Source: an uncultured Prolixibacteraceae bacterium
GTDB taxonomy: Bacteria > Bacteroidota > Bacteroidia > Bacteroidales > Prolixibacteraceae
Length of the DNA: 64,000 bases
Assembly (NCBI GenBank): GCA_913063265.1
Contig: CAJXZG010000002.1
Span: forward strand, 57,590 to 121,589
Direction of reading: 5' to 3'
Below the pieces are notes generated by a model. That model searched no databases, was not told where the DNA came from, and was given only the letters and a program-made list of their open reading frames with translations. Positions 34,098 to 42,042 of this stretch are shown piece after piece. The position numbers were made by a program, and so were the translations under genes. How positions within the stretch are numbered: position 1 is the stretch's first letter; each line of letters begins with the position of its first letter.

Positions 34098-34751
34098 TTA
34101 TTTTTCAGCCAGTTCAAAAACTTCCTCGGCTTCCCATATAATTTTTGATTCGTCGGGTTTTAAAACCCCATTAATCATCGCTTTGGCAACTGTGACATCT
34201 TCTATTGGCCGGTATTTTTTCATCATAAATATGGTAAGAAAGTTCAATACAGGAACGGTTATCAACTCTCCCAATCTTTTGTTTTCTCTGTCGCCTGTTA
34301 ATGACGCCGGTCTGATAATTACCAGGTTTTTAAAATCCATTTCCTGAACTTCTTTGTCGAGTTTGCCTTTAATGTGCAAATAAAAAACTTTTGATTTAGC
34401 ATCGGCCCCGACTGAACTTACCACCACATAATTTTCGATTCCGTTTTCTTTGGCCTTTTTTGCAAAATTCCTGTTAATTACTACATCAATATCGTACTGC
34501 TTTTCTTTGCTTCCGGCCTGTTTAAGCGTAGTACCCAGGGCCGAAAACAATACATCTCCCTTCAAATCTTTCTGCCACGTTTCGGGCCGGGTAAAATCCA
34601 CAATTTTCTGTTCCAGTTTTTTGTGTGATATTCCGGTATCTCTTCGCACAAATATCCTGACTTTCTCAAATTGATTGTCGGTCAAAAGAATTTTTACAAG
34701 CTGTTTTCCAACCAAACCTGTAGCACCAATTACATTTGCTATCTTTTTCAT
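34098..34751 (-). CDS. NAD(P)-binding atypical short-chain dehydrogenase-like protein
   Basis: A 217-residue cytoplasmic protein of the extended/atypical SDR group (HTATIP2/NmrA-like). The N-terminal Rossmann loop is NVIGATGLVGKQLVKILL; DVLFSALGTTLKQAG and VVVSSVGAD contain the core strands, and a KGKLDKEV stretch provides the lysine. Members bind NADP and act as oxidoreductases or regulators. It is transcribed alone, opposite to the flanking glycoside hydrolases, and probably is not part of their pathway. Confidence 0.82.
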   Translation of the reverse strand: MKKIANVIGATGLVGKQLVKILLTDNQFEKVRIFVRRDTGISHKKLEQKIVDFTRPETWQKDLKGDVLFSALGTTLKQAGSKEKQYDIDVVINRNFAKKAKENGIENYVVVSSVGADAKSKVFYLHIKGKLDKEVQEMDFKNLVIIRPASLTGDRENKRLGELITVPVLNFLTIFMMKKYRPIEDVTVAKAMINGVLKPDESKIIWEAEEVFELAEK

Positions 34752-34834
34752 GTTAATTTTATTTTCTGAAAGGTAGTAATTAGTATTTTTACAAGCCGAG
34801 AATTAGACCAATTAACTTAAACTACTAAACAATT

Positions 34835-36256
34835 ATGAAATATCTATTCAACTTTCTGTTGTTCATCATTACTACAGGTGCTACAGCGCAGGGGATAAAA
34901 TGGGAAGGAAAACCGGTTGATTTTTCTCGAGGAAAACTGGAAGTATCGGAAAATAAACGATACCTGGTTTTTGAAGACGGCACCCCTTTCTTTTATTTGG
35001 GCGATACTGCCTGGGAACTGTTTCACCGGCTTTCAAAAGAAGAAACTTTAAAATATTTAAAAAACAGACAGGAGAAAGGTTTCACTGTGATTCAGGCTGT
35101 TATTCTGGCAGAACTTGACGGCTTAAATACGCCAAATGCCGAAGGAAATACCCCATTGACAAATAATGATCCCGGTAAAATTAATGAAGCTTATTTCGAT
35201 CATGTGGATTGGGTGATTAAAAAAGCCGAAGAAATGGGAATGTTTATTGGCCTGCTTCCAACCTGGGGAGACAAATGGAATTTAAAATGGGGAGTTGGCC
35301 CGGTAATTTTTAATCCGGCCAGTGCCCGTGTTTTTGGAGAATTATTAGGAAAAAGATATAAAAACAGTAAAAATATAATTTGGATTTTAGGGGGTGACAG
35401 ACACATTGAAAGTGAAGAACATCTTCAAATCAATAAGGCAATGGCTGAAGGAATAAAAGCTACCGATGATGATAATCACCTCATGACTTTTCACCCCCAG
35501 GGGGGACATGGTTCTGCCGAATATTTTCATAATGAAGAGTGGTTAGACTTTAATATGCGTCAAAACAGCCATAATCCAGAATACACTGGATTTTATGAAA
35601 ATACCAATAAAGATTATAATCGCTCTCCGTTGAAACCGGTTATAGATGGTGAACCTATTTATGAAGATCATCCTATAGGATTTCAACCTAAAAAAAGAGG
35701 GCATTCAATAGCAGCCGATGTGCGCCGTCCGCTTTACTGGAATTTATTTGGAGGTGCTTTTGGAAATACATACGGGCACCATTCCATATGGCAAATGTGG
35801 CAACCCGGTCGTGAAGGGATCAACTTCCCTTTGATGCCATGGTACGAAGCACTGGACCAACCGGGTGCATGGCAAATGCAATTTGGAAGAAGGTTAATAG
35901 AATCGAGACCTTACTTAAGTCGTATTCCCGACAATTCAATAATTATCCCTGAAAAAGTGGAAACATCAGTTCCGGGAGCCGGATTATATCGTTTTGCTGC
36001 CACCCGGGATATGGAAGGAACATATGCCATGATTTATGCTCCTGTTGGCAGAAAGTTTAAAGTTCGTATGGAAGTAATAAAAGGAAATAATATGGTGGCT
36101 TGGTGGTTTAATCCGCGAAATGGTGAAGCCACAAAAATCGGGACTTTCAAAAACACCGGCAGTCAGGAATTTACTCCACCAAATCCGGGTGAGAACCTGG
36201 ATTGGATCCTTGTATTGGATGATGCAAGCAAAAATTATAATCAACCCGGAAAATAA
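34835..36256 (+). CDS. GH140-type (DUF4038) glycoside hydrolase, secreted
   Basis: Related to GH140 apiosidases that cleave apiose side chains from rhamnogalacturonan II. The 473 residues have a signal peptide (near TGATAQ), a TIM barrel and a C-terminal beta-sandwich that ends in [10 protein letters not shown]. Catalytic residues of BT1012 (Asp187 and Glu284) match Asp188 in WILGGDR and Glu273 in [25 protein letters not shown] is the DUF4038 opening block. The paralogue follows six bases later. Activity on apiose is inferred; the family also contains uncharacterised branches. Confidence 0.88.
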   Translation: MKYLFNFLLFIITTGATAQGIKWEGKPVDFSRGKLEVSENKRYLVFEDGTPFFYLGDTAWELFHRLSKEETLKYLKNRQEKGFTVIQAVILAELDGLNTPNAEGNTPLTNNDPGKINEAYFDHVDWVIKKAEEMGMFIGLLPTWGDKWNLKWGVGPVIFNPASARVFGELLGKRYKNSKNIIWILGGDRHIESEEHLQINKAMAEGIKATDDDNHLMTFHPQGGHGSAEYFHNEEWLDFNMRQNSHNPEYTGFYENTNKDYNRSPLKPVIDGEPIYEDHPIGFQPKKRGHSIAADVRRPLYWNLFGGAFGNTYGHHSIWQMWQPGREGINFPLMPWYEALDQPGAWQMQFGRRLIESRPYLSRIPDNSIIIPEKVETSVPGAGLYRFAATRDMEGTYAMIYAPVGRKFKVRMEVIKGNNMVAWWFNPRNGEATKIGTFKNTGSQEFTPPNPGENLDWILVLDDASKNYNQPGK

Positions 36257-36262
36257 ATTCAT

Positions 36263-37726
36263 ATGAAGAAAATTATAGTGTTCCTTTTTGTTTTTGTATT
36301 ATTTATTGGTTGCAGACAAAATAAAATCATTCATCCGCTTACAGTTACTAAAAAAGGACATTACCTGTTAAAACACGACCAACCATTTTTTTGGATGGGA
36401 GATACTGCCTGGGAATTATTTCACCGGCTAAACAGGGAGGAAGCAGAGAAATATATTCTGACAAGAAAAAATCAGGGATTCAACGTATTTCAGGCTGTAG
36501 TTTTACCCGAGTTGGATGCATTCTCACTTCCTAATGCCTACGGCGATTTTCCGCTGATTGACGGAAATATTTCCCAACCCACCATAACAGAAGGAAAAGA
36601 TCCTAACAATGCTGAACAATACGACTACTTTGATCATGTGGAATGGATAATACAAAAAGCTTTTGCCAAAAGAATGATGGCCGGAGTATTACCCTGCTGG
36701 GGTGAATATGTAACTCCACGAAAACGAGAAAGAACTATTTCAACTCTTGAACAGGGATATGAATATGGATGGTTTTTGGGAGATCGTTTGAAACATCTGA
36801 ATGATAATATAATATGGATTTTGGGTGGAGACCGATTGCCCGATGAAGCTGAAAACGGAATTGAAATCTGGAGAGCAATGGCCGAAGGAATAACAGATGC
36901 GGTAAACGGTGAAAAAGAGTTTAACCAAAAAGCGAATTACAAGGCTACTTTTATGACCTATCATTGTTATACAACTTCAGCAAAATGGTTTCATGAAGAT
37001 GACTGGATTGACATGCATACCTGGGGTTCGTACCATGAAAAACGTAATAACGAACGAGCTTTTACCACCGCCTCAAACGACTGGAACCTGGATAATCCAA
37101 AACCTACATTAAACAGTGAACCGACCTATGAAAATCTACCAATTAATTACGACTGGGCTGAAGCTAAAAACGGATATTTTGATGAATTTGATGTCCGGCA
37201 GCAAGCTTACTGGTCGGTTTTCTCGGGAACTTGTGGTCATACTTACGGGGCACACCCGGTGTGGCAAATGAGTAAAAAAGACCTGGTTCATGAAGCTTTG
37301 GCTCCCACAACAAAGGATACCTGGGAGCAAGGTCTTAATTATCCCGGAGGAAATCAAATGAAATTTTTAATAAAGTTAATGCTTTCACGTCCGTTTACTG
37401 AAGGAATTCCGGCTCAGGATATTCTGGTGGAAAACGTTTATGATCCGGTTGGGCAGTTAGTCGCAACACAAGGAGAAAATTATGCAATGATTTATATTCC
37501 AACAGGAAAAGAAGTACGTATCGATCTGGAAAAGCTAAATGGCATTCAATCAGTAGCCTGGTGGTACCATCCGGGAACCGGCGAGTCTGTTCATATAGGT
37601 GAATTTGAAAATATAGGAATTAAAAAATTTGATGCACCCGGTGATACCCAGCGTGGAAACGATTGGGTACTGGTAATTGATAACAAAGATTCCAGGTTTC
37701 CAAAACCGGGGAAAGTGCTGAGGTAA
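36263..37726 (+). CDS. GH140-type (DUF4038) glycoside hydrolase, lipoprotein paralogue
   Basis: A 487-residue tandem paralogue of the preceding gene, six bases downstream. It differs in export: it has a lipobox-like FIGC (Cys17) instead of a plain signal peptide. The block [20 protein letters not shown] and Asp190 (WILGGDR) are conserved, and the second catalytic glutamate is Glu286 in LNSEPTYEN. An insertion rich in charged residues (about 200-235) makes it longer. The C-terminal beta-sandwich ends WVLVIDN. Duplication with different anchoring suggests sequential action on one glycan at two cell positions. Confidence 0.87.
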   Translation: MKKIIVFLFVFVLFIGCRQNKIIHPLTVTKKGHYLLKHDQPFFWMGDTAWELFHRLNREEAEKYILTRKNQGFNVFQAVVLPELDAFSLPNAYGDFPLIDGNISQPTITEGKDPNNAEQYDYFDHVEWIIQKAFAKRMMAGVLPCWGEYVTPRKRERTISTLEQGYEYGWFLGDRLKHLNDNIIWILGGDRLPDEAENGIEIWRAMAEGITDAVNGEKEFNQKANYKATFMTYHCYTTSAKWFHEDDWIDMHTWGSYHEKRNNERAFTTASNDWNLDNPKPTLNSEPTYENLPINYDWAEAKNGYFDEFDVRQQAYWSVFSGTCGHTYGAHPVWQMSKKDLVHEALAPTTKDTWEQGLNYPGGNQMKFLIKLMLSRPFTEGIPAQDILVENVYDPVGQLVATQGENYAMIYIPTGKEVRIDLEKLNGIQSVAWWYHPGTGESVHIGEFENIGIKKFDAPGDTQRGNDWVLVIDNKDSRFPKPGKVLR

Positions 37727-37772
37727 TAGAAAATTTATAAATGGATAATAATAATTTAAAATCAGAATATTA

Positions 37773-38768
37773 ATGAAGCAATCATTTGTTTTAATCATCA
37801 TGGTAATAGCCATTTTTTCCTGTCATACTCCTCAATCAAAACAAGAACATGTCAGTAAAATAAAAATTTTAATCGATACCGATGCCAATAACGAACTTGA
37901 CGACCAGCATGCTTTGGCATATGCATTTTTAAACGAAGATGTTTTTAATGTTGTGGGTATTACTGTTAACAACACCCGAAACGGAGATGGGATTCAAGGC
38001 CAGTATGATGAAGCAGAAAGAATCATTAAACTCTTTAATAAGGTAGATGAAGTTCCGCTGTTAAAAGGGGCTGAGAAAAGCTATGTTGAAATTGCTCCAA
38101 CTATTATGCAAGCTGATTTTGACGGACATGAAGCAGTTGATTTTATCATCAGCGAAGCCCTGAAAGTTAAAGGTGAAAAACTGGTTTTAGTACCGGTTGG
38201 AAAACTCACCAACATTGCACTGGCATTTCTTAAAGAGCCAAAAATTGTTGACAAAGTCCGCGTAGTTTGGCTTGGAGCCAATTATCCTGATCCGGGAGAA
38301 TATAATCTTGATAATGATACAACATCAGTAAATCCTGTTATTGAATCCGGAGTTCCATTTGAAATGGTTACAGTAAGATACGGTAAACCAAGCGGTTCGG
38401 ATGCAGTGCGAATTACTCCTGACCAGGTGGATAAACATTTAAAAGGGAAAGGCCCGGTTTCGAATTATACCATCACAGGGCGCCATGGTGGAGAATTCAA
38501 CAATTTTGGTGACTATTCTGCGAACCTGTTTTCACATATCGATTTGCATGGAAATCCACCTTCACGGGCTATGTTCGATATGGTTGCACTTGCAGTGATT
38601 AAAAACGAAAGCTGGGGGCAAAAAACTGAAATTCCTGCACCAAAATTAATTGGAAATGGCTGGGATGAACAACCAGACAACCAGACAAAAATTGTTGTCT
38701 GGGAGAATTTTAACGGTGATGCAATTATCGGCGATTTATTTGATTTAATGGAAAAAGCAACACCATAA
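37773..38768 (+). CDS. Nucleoside hydrolase-like lipoprotein with non-canonical metal motif
   Basis: A 331-residue protein of the inosine/uridine nucleoside hydrolase fold with lipobox IFSC. The calcium-binding motif reads Asp35-Thr-Asp37-(5)-Asp43-Asp44 (DTDANNELDDQHA). Classical enzymes have DxDPGxDD, so this has two extra residues. LVPVGKLTNIALAF matches the family core, and ASNDPHALL-type downstream blocks are replaced by FDMVALAVIK. Ribose-nucleoside specificity is therefore doubtful; action on another ribosyl-like or apiosyl glycoside would fit the GH140 neighbours, by inference. 46 bases after the second GH140-type gene. Confidence 0.85.
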   Translation: MKQSFVLIIMVIAIFSCHTPQSKQEHVSKIKILIDTDANNELDDQHALAYAFLNEDVFNVVGITVNNTRNGDGIQGQYDEAERIIKLFNKVDEVPLLKGAEKSYVEIAPTIMQADFDGHEAVDFIISEALKVKGEKLVLVPVGKLTNIALAFLKEPKIVDKVRVVWLGANYPDPGEYNLDNDTTSVNPVIESGVPFEMVTVRYGKPSGSDAVRITPDQVDKHLKGKGPVSNYTITGRHGGEFNNFGDYSANLFSHIDLHGNPPSRAMFDMVALAVIKNESWGQKTEIPAPKLIGNGWDEQPDNQTKIVVWENFNGDAIIGDLFDLMEKATP

Positions 38769-38779
38769 AAAGCTCGAGG

Positions 38780-38793
38780 TCGGAAGTCAGAAG
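38780..38793. repeat. Heptamer pair TCGGAAG-TCAGAAG
   Basis: Two tandem units, followed by a partial third (TCTGACG), in the 67-base gap before the cellulase-like gene. Same heptamer family as 11484, 50614-50653 and 63334. Confidence 0.65.
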
Positions 38794-38835
38794 TCTGACG
38801 AGATACTCTCACCGAACTTTATAAAAAATGTGACT

Positions 38836-40215
38836 ATGAAAAAACCAACTTTTCTTTTTTTAATCGCCATTCTATTTTTGAATTGTAATGGCACAAAAGA
38901 AAATATTCAACCCTGGAGTAAAAATCTCTGGTATTGGGAATATCAGGGAAATCCGATAATGTTGCTCGGAGCAAGCAGTGACGATAACCTTTTTCAATGG
39001 CCAAAAGAAATGTTGATTGCACATCTGGATTCGATGAAAAAAGTGGGTGCGAATTATGTACGATGTACTATGAGTGACCGGCAGGACAAAGGTTTTGAGG
39101 CTTATCCTTTTGCAAAAAATGAAGATGGAAAGTACGACTTAAATCAACTTAATAAAGACTATTTTGACAGATTCAAATTATTTCTAAAAGAAACTGAAAA
39201 ACGCGATATAATTGTTCAGATAGAAGTTTGGGATCGTTTTGATTACAGTCGAAACCACTGGCCGGTTCATCCCTACAATCCCCAAAACAATTTGAATTAT
39301 TCGTCCGAAGAATCAGGACTTGCTCGGGAATACCCCGACCATCCAGGCAGAAATGTTCAACCCTTCTTTTTTACAACTCCAAAACAGCAGAAAAATGAGA
39401 CTGTTCTTCAATACCAAAAGCGTAGAGTTGATAAAATATTGGAGATCGCTTTTCAATTTCCCAATGTTTTGTATTGTATTGATAACGAAACTTCAGGTGA
39501 AGAGGAATGGGCGACATTTTGGGCCGAATATATTCAAACAAAAGCAGACAAATCGGGAAAGGAAATTTGTATCACCCAAATGTGGGATGCCTGGGATTTA
39601 ACTTCTGAACAACACAAACGTACATTCGACCACCCCGAGCGTTACAGATTTTGTGATGTTTCACAGAATAACCAGAAAAAAGGACAGGTCCACTGGGATA
39701 ATTTTCAATCAGTAAAAAACTACATTTCAGACCAACCAAGACCAATGAATACGGTTAAAACGTATGGTGCAGACGGAGGTCGCCACGGAACAACCAAAAA
39801 CGGAATTGAACGCTGGTGGCGGCATGTTCTTAACGGAGTTGCTTCAGCAAGGTTTCATCGTCCTTCTTCAGGTTTAGGATTATCCGAAATTTCCATGAAC
39901 TGTGTTAAAATTGCGCGGGAAATAGAAAAAATTACTCCTTTTTGGGAGCTGGAAGGAGGCAATGAATTGCTTACCAACCGTGAAGAGAATGAAGCCTATC
40001 TCGCATCAAAACCAGGTGAAACTTATGTATTGTTTTTTACTGATGGTGGTGAAGTTGATCTGGATTTAAGCGCGGATAAAAAGAACTTTAAAGTTCAATG
40101 GTACGAAGTAAGAAGCGGAGAACTGATTTCAGCAACAAATTTAAAAGGAGGTTCAAATATCAAACTCAAAGCTCCCGGCAATTTAGAATGGGTACTGGTT
40201 TTGACAGCAGAATAG
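38836..40215 (+). CDS. Cellulase-like TIM-barrel lipoprotein, distant relative of the GH140 pair
   Basis: I chose the ATG at 38836 (459 aa), giving a lipobox at LFLNC (Cys17); a GTG two codons upstream is in frame but unneeded. The fold follows DUF4038-like proteins: YWEYQGNPIMLLGASSDDNLF corresponds to the opening block of the neighbours. Candidate acid/base is Glu218 in CIDNETSGEEEW. The C-terminal sandwich (ETYVLFFTDGGEVDL to LEWVLVLTAE) matches theirs. Family number unknown to me. Together with the two GH140-type genes and the nucleoside hydrolase-like gene it forms a plus-strand run of four export proteins. Confidence 0.72.
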   Translation: MKKPTFLFLIAILFLNCNGTKENIQPWSKNLWYWEYQGNPIMLLGASSDDNLFQWPKEMLIAHLDSMKKVGANYVRCTMSDRQDKGFEAYPFAKNEDGKYDLNQLNKDYFDRFKLFLKETEKRDIIVQIEVWDRFDYSRNHWPVHPYNPQNNLNYSSEESGLAREYPDHPGRNVQPFFFTTPKQQKNETVLQYQKRRVDKILEIAFQFPNVLYCIDNETSGEEEWATFWAEYIQTKADKSGKEICITQMWDAWDLTSEQHKRTFDHPERYRFCDVSQNNQKKGQVHWDNFQSVKNYISDQPRPMNTVKTYGADGGRHGTTKNGIERWWRHVLNGVASARFHRPSSGLGLSEISMNCVKIAREIEKITPFWELEGGNELLTNREENEAYLASKPGETYVLFFTDGGEVDLDLSADKKNFKVQWYEVRSGELISATNLKGGSNIKLKAPGNLEWVLVLTAE

Positions 40216-40227
40216 TCAGCCATTAAA

Positions 40228-41226
40228 CTATCCTTCCAAAGCTCTGCGATGATACGAGCAACCATAAAAACTTGTAGGATCTTTATACATTTCAGGCTCT
40301 CCTGTTTTGGCAGCATTTTCAGACAAATCAAGTAATTCATTGATTTTATCTTCGGTAAGTGGTTTAAAATCTCTTGCAATGGCAATATCAGAGCGCATTT
40401 CTTCCAGCGACTGGTTGCCACAAATCAGTGTGCTTATCGGTAAGGATAAAGAATAATGACGACAAAGTTGCGGAATTACATTCACTTTCGATGATATACG
40501 GGAAAATCCACCAGTAAGCGATTTCATTCCCAATGCAGCCATATTACGTTTATTAACCACGGGCAACACTTTTTTCTGAAAACTGTTATAATGGGCATCC
40601 ATAATATTTAAAGGCATTAAAACAGCATCCCAGTCATAATCAACACCTAGCATATCCAGGTGGATTTCAGGAGTGCGGTGCCCCGAAAAGCCGGTATATT
40701 TTATTTTCCCTTCCCGTTTTGCTTCAAGCACAGCTTTCAGTGCACCATTATCAGGATCAACAATCCTTTCCTTATCTCCCTCGTATTGGATCGAGTGGTT
40801 CAACAGCAAATCGATATGATCGGTTTTTAAACGGGTTAAGGAATCCTCTATTTGTTTTTTTGCATTTTTATAATCCCGGGCACATACTTTGGTCATTAAA
40901 AAAACTTTATCGCGAAGATTAGCCTGCTCCAGTGCCTTACCCACTACAACTTCGGAGTTTCCGCGATTGTATTCCCAGGCATTATCAAAAAACGTAATGC
41001 CTTCATCCACTCCTTCATGAATCATTCGGAAGGCCAGTTTTTCATCAATGTAACCCAAATCCCAACCCCCAAAGCCAATTATCGAAACCCGTTCACCTGT
41101 ATTTCCCAATATACGGGTAGGAATTCCACCGCCTGAAAATGCCTGGGTTTTTAGAACCACCGGTCCCATCAATACTCCGGTCATCAAAGTTTTAATAAAA
41201 TTTCGTCTGGTTTGATCTGTTTTCAT
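40228..41226 (-). CDS. Aldo/keto reductase with Tat signal
   Basis: A 332-residue aldo/keto reductase preceded by a twin-arginine signal (TRRNFIKTL). The catalytic tetrad is seen in the TFFDNAWEY segment (Asp, Tyr), the MTKVC segment (Lys) and LLNHSI (His). Rossmann-free nicotinamide-binding barrel motifs GFGGWDLG and ALGMKSLTGG are present. It is convergent with the cellulase-like gene at 12 bases. Like the Gfo/Idh-type protein it would be exported folded with its cofactor, and how NADP would be recycled outside the cytoplasm is unknown. Confidence 0.88.
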   Translation of the reverse strand: MKTDQTRRNFIKTLMTGVLMGPVVLKTQAFSGGGIPTRILGNTGERVSIIGFGGWDLGYIDEKLAFRMIHEGVDEGITFFDNAWEYNRGNSEVVVGKALEQANLRDKVFLMTKVCARDYKNAKKQIEDSLTRLKTDHIDLLLNHSIQYEGDKERIVDPDNGALKAVLEAKREGKIKYTGFSGHRTPEIHLDMLGVDYDWDAVLMPLNIMDAHYNSFQKKVLPVVNKRNMAALGMKSLTGGFSRISSKVNVIPQLCRHYSLSLPISTLICGNQSLEEMRSDIAIARDFKPLTEDKINELLDLSENAAKTGEPEMYKDPTSFYGCSYHRRALEG

Positions 41227-41255
41227 ATGTTTAATATTTTATTTTTTCGCAACAT

Positions 41256-41313
41256 ATGGAATTCGCATGTCCGTCAACTAACGGATAATCATGTCGTCTG
41301 GTATGAATTCCAT
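41256..41313. repeat. Inverted repeat ATGGAATTC / GAATTCCAT
   Basis: Nine-base perfect arms at 41256-41264 and 41305-41313 enclose a 40-base loop with an inner TCCGT/ACGGA stem (41270-41274, 41281-41285). The element sits just upstream of the aldo/keto reductase start. A further short stem TGCCAT/ATGGCA with a T-rich tail is at 41386-41404. Confidence 0.5.
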
Positions 41314-41507
41314 TCTTATGCTCATTTCGTAATTTGAATTTTAGAAGTTGGAAAAAGCTTGTTTACCTAATATAAAGAATTTAGGTGCCATTTGTTTAAT
41401 GGCATTTATTCTTTTTAAAAATTCACTTTTGATTTTTGGATTTTTTTTAAAAGTTAGTCAACCAAAATTCCGTTTAAACGTTTTACATAAAATAAAAACT
41501 AAAAATT

Positions 41508-41948
41508 ATGTACACAGGACTTTTACACACTCATAATATGTTTCGCTGGCTGGTTTTATTTGCCTTAATTTTTGCCGTTCTTTTTGGATTGATAGGATGG
41601 TTAAAAAGATTGGAATGGCAAAAAAGAGACAATCTTTCCGGGTTGTTACTTACTATTTTTATGGATATTCAGTTTGTGATTGGAATTGTATTGTATGCTT
41701 TTGTCAGCCCAATTACAAAAGCAGCTTTTAACGATTTTGGTGCAGCAATGAAAAATGCTGATTTGCGGTTTTATGCAGTGGAACATATTTTACTGATGGT
41801 GATTGCGCTGGTATTGGTTCATATCGGACGGGCCAAATCGAAAAAAGCCGTAGCTCCATGGAAAAGACACAGGGCGGCAACTATTTTTTATGGTATTTCG
41901 CTGTTACTTATATTGGCGGCAATTCCGTGGGAAAGGGCGATGTTTTAA
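41508..41948 (+). CDS. Four-helix membrane protein, possibly cytochrome b-like
   Basis: A 146-residue protein with four hydrophobic helices (about 12-31, 44-66, 88-107, 124-141). Conserved-looking histidines lie near helix ends (His7 and His9 in LHTHN, one in VEHILLM, one in VHIGRA and one in KRHRA), so heme binding is possible but unproven. Annotations of similar Bacteroidota proteins as cytochrome b-type are known to me only vaguely. The gene is transcribed alone and ends at a strong shared terminator. Confidence 0.6.
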   Translation: MYTGLLHTHNMFRWLVLFALIFAVLFGLIGWLKRLEWQKRDNLSGLLLTIFMDIQFVIGIVLYAFVSPITKAAFNDFGAAMKNADLRFYAVEHILLMVIALVLVHIGRAKSKKAVAPWKRHRAATIFYGISLLLILAAIPWERAMF

Positions 41949-41972
41949 AAGATATTGTGAAATATTTTAAAA

Positions 41973-42017
41973 AAGATGCCATCCTTCTCAAATCTAATAA
42001 GAGGGATGGCATCTTTA
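41973..42017. terminator. Strong shared terminator hairpin
   Basis: AAAGATGCCATCCTTCTC (41973-41990) pairs with GAGGGATGGCATCTTT (42002-42017), with a small bulge. The A-rich flank gives a U-tract on the minus strand, so it ends GH9 transcripts; the plus-strand tail is only fair. Confidence 0.8.
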
Positions 42018-42042
42018 ATGGTTGAATAAGGCCTGAGTTGTT

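Noticed and set aside
41348..41536. 62-codon frame before the four-helix membrane protein
   Set aside because: Low-complexity, overlaps the real start at 41508, and carries no recognisable motif; more likely leader DNA.
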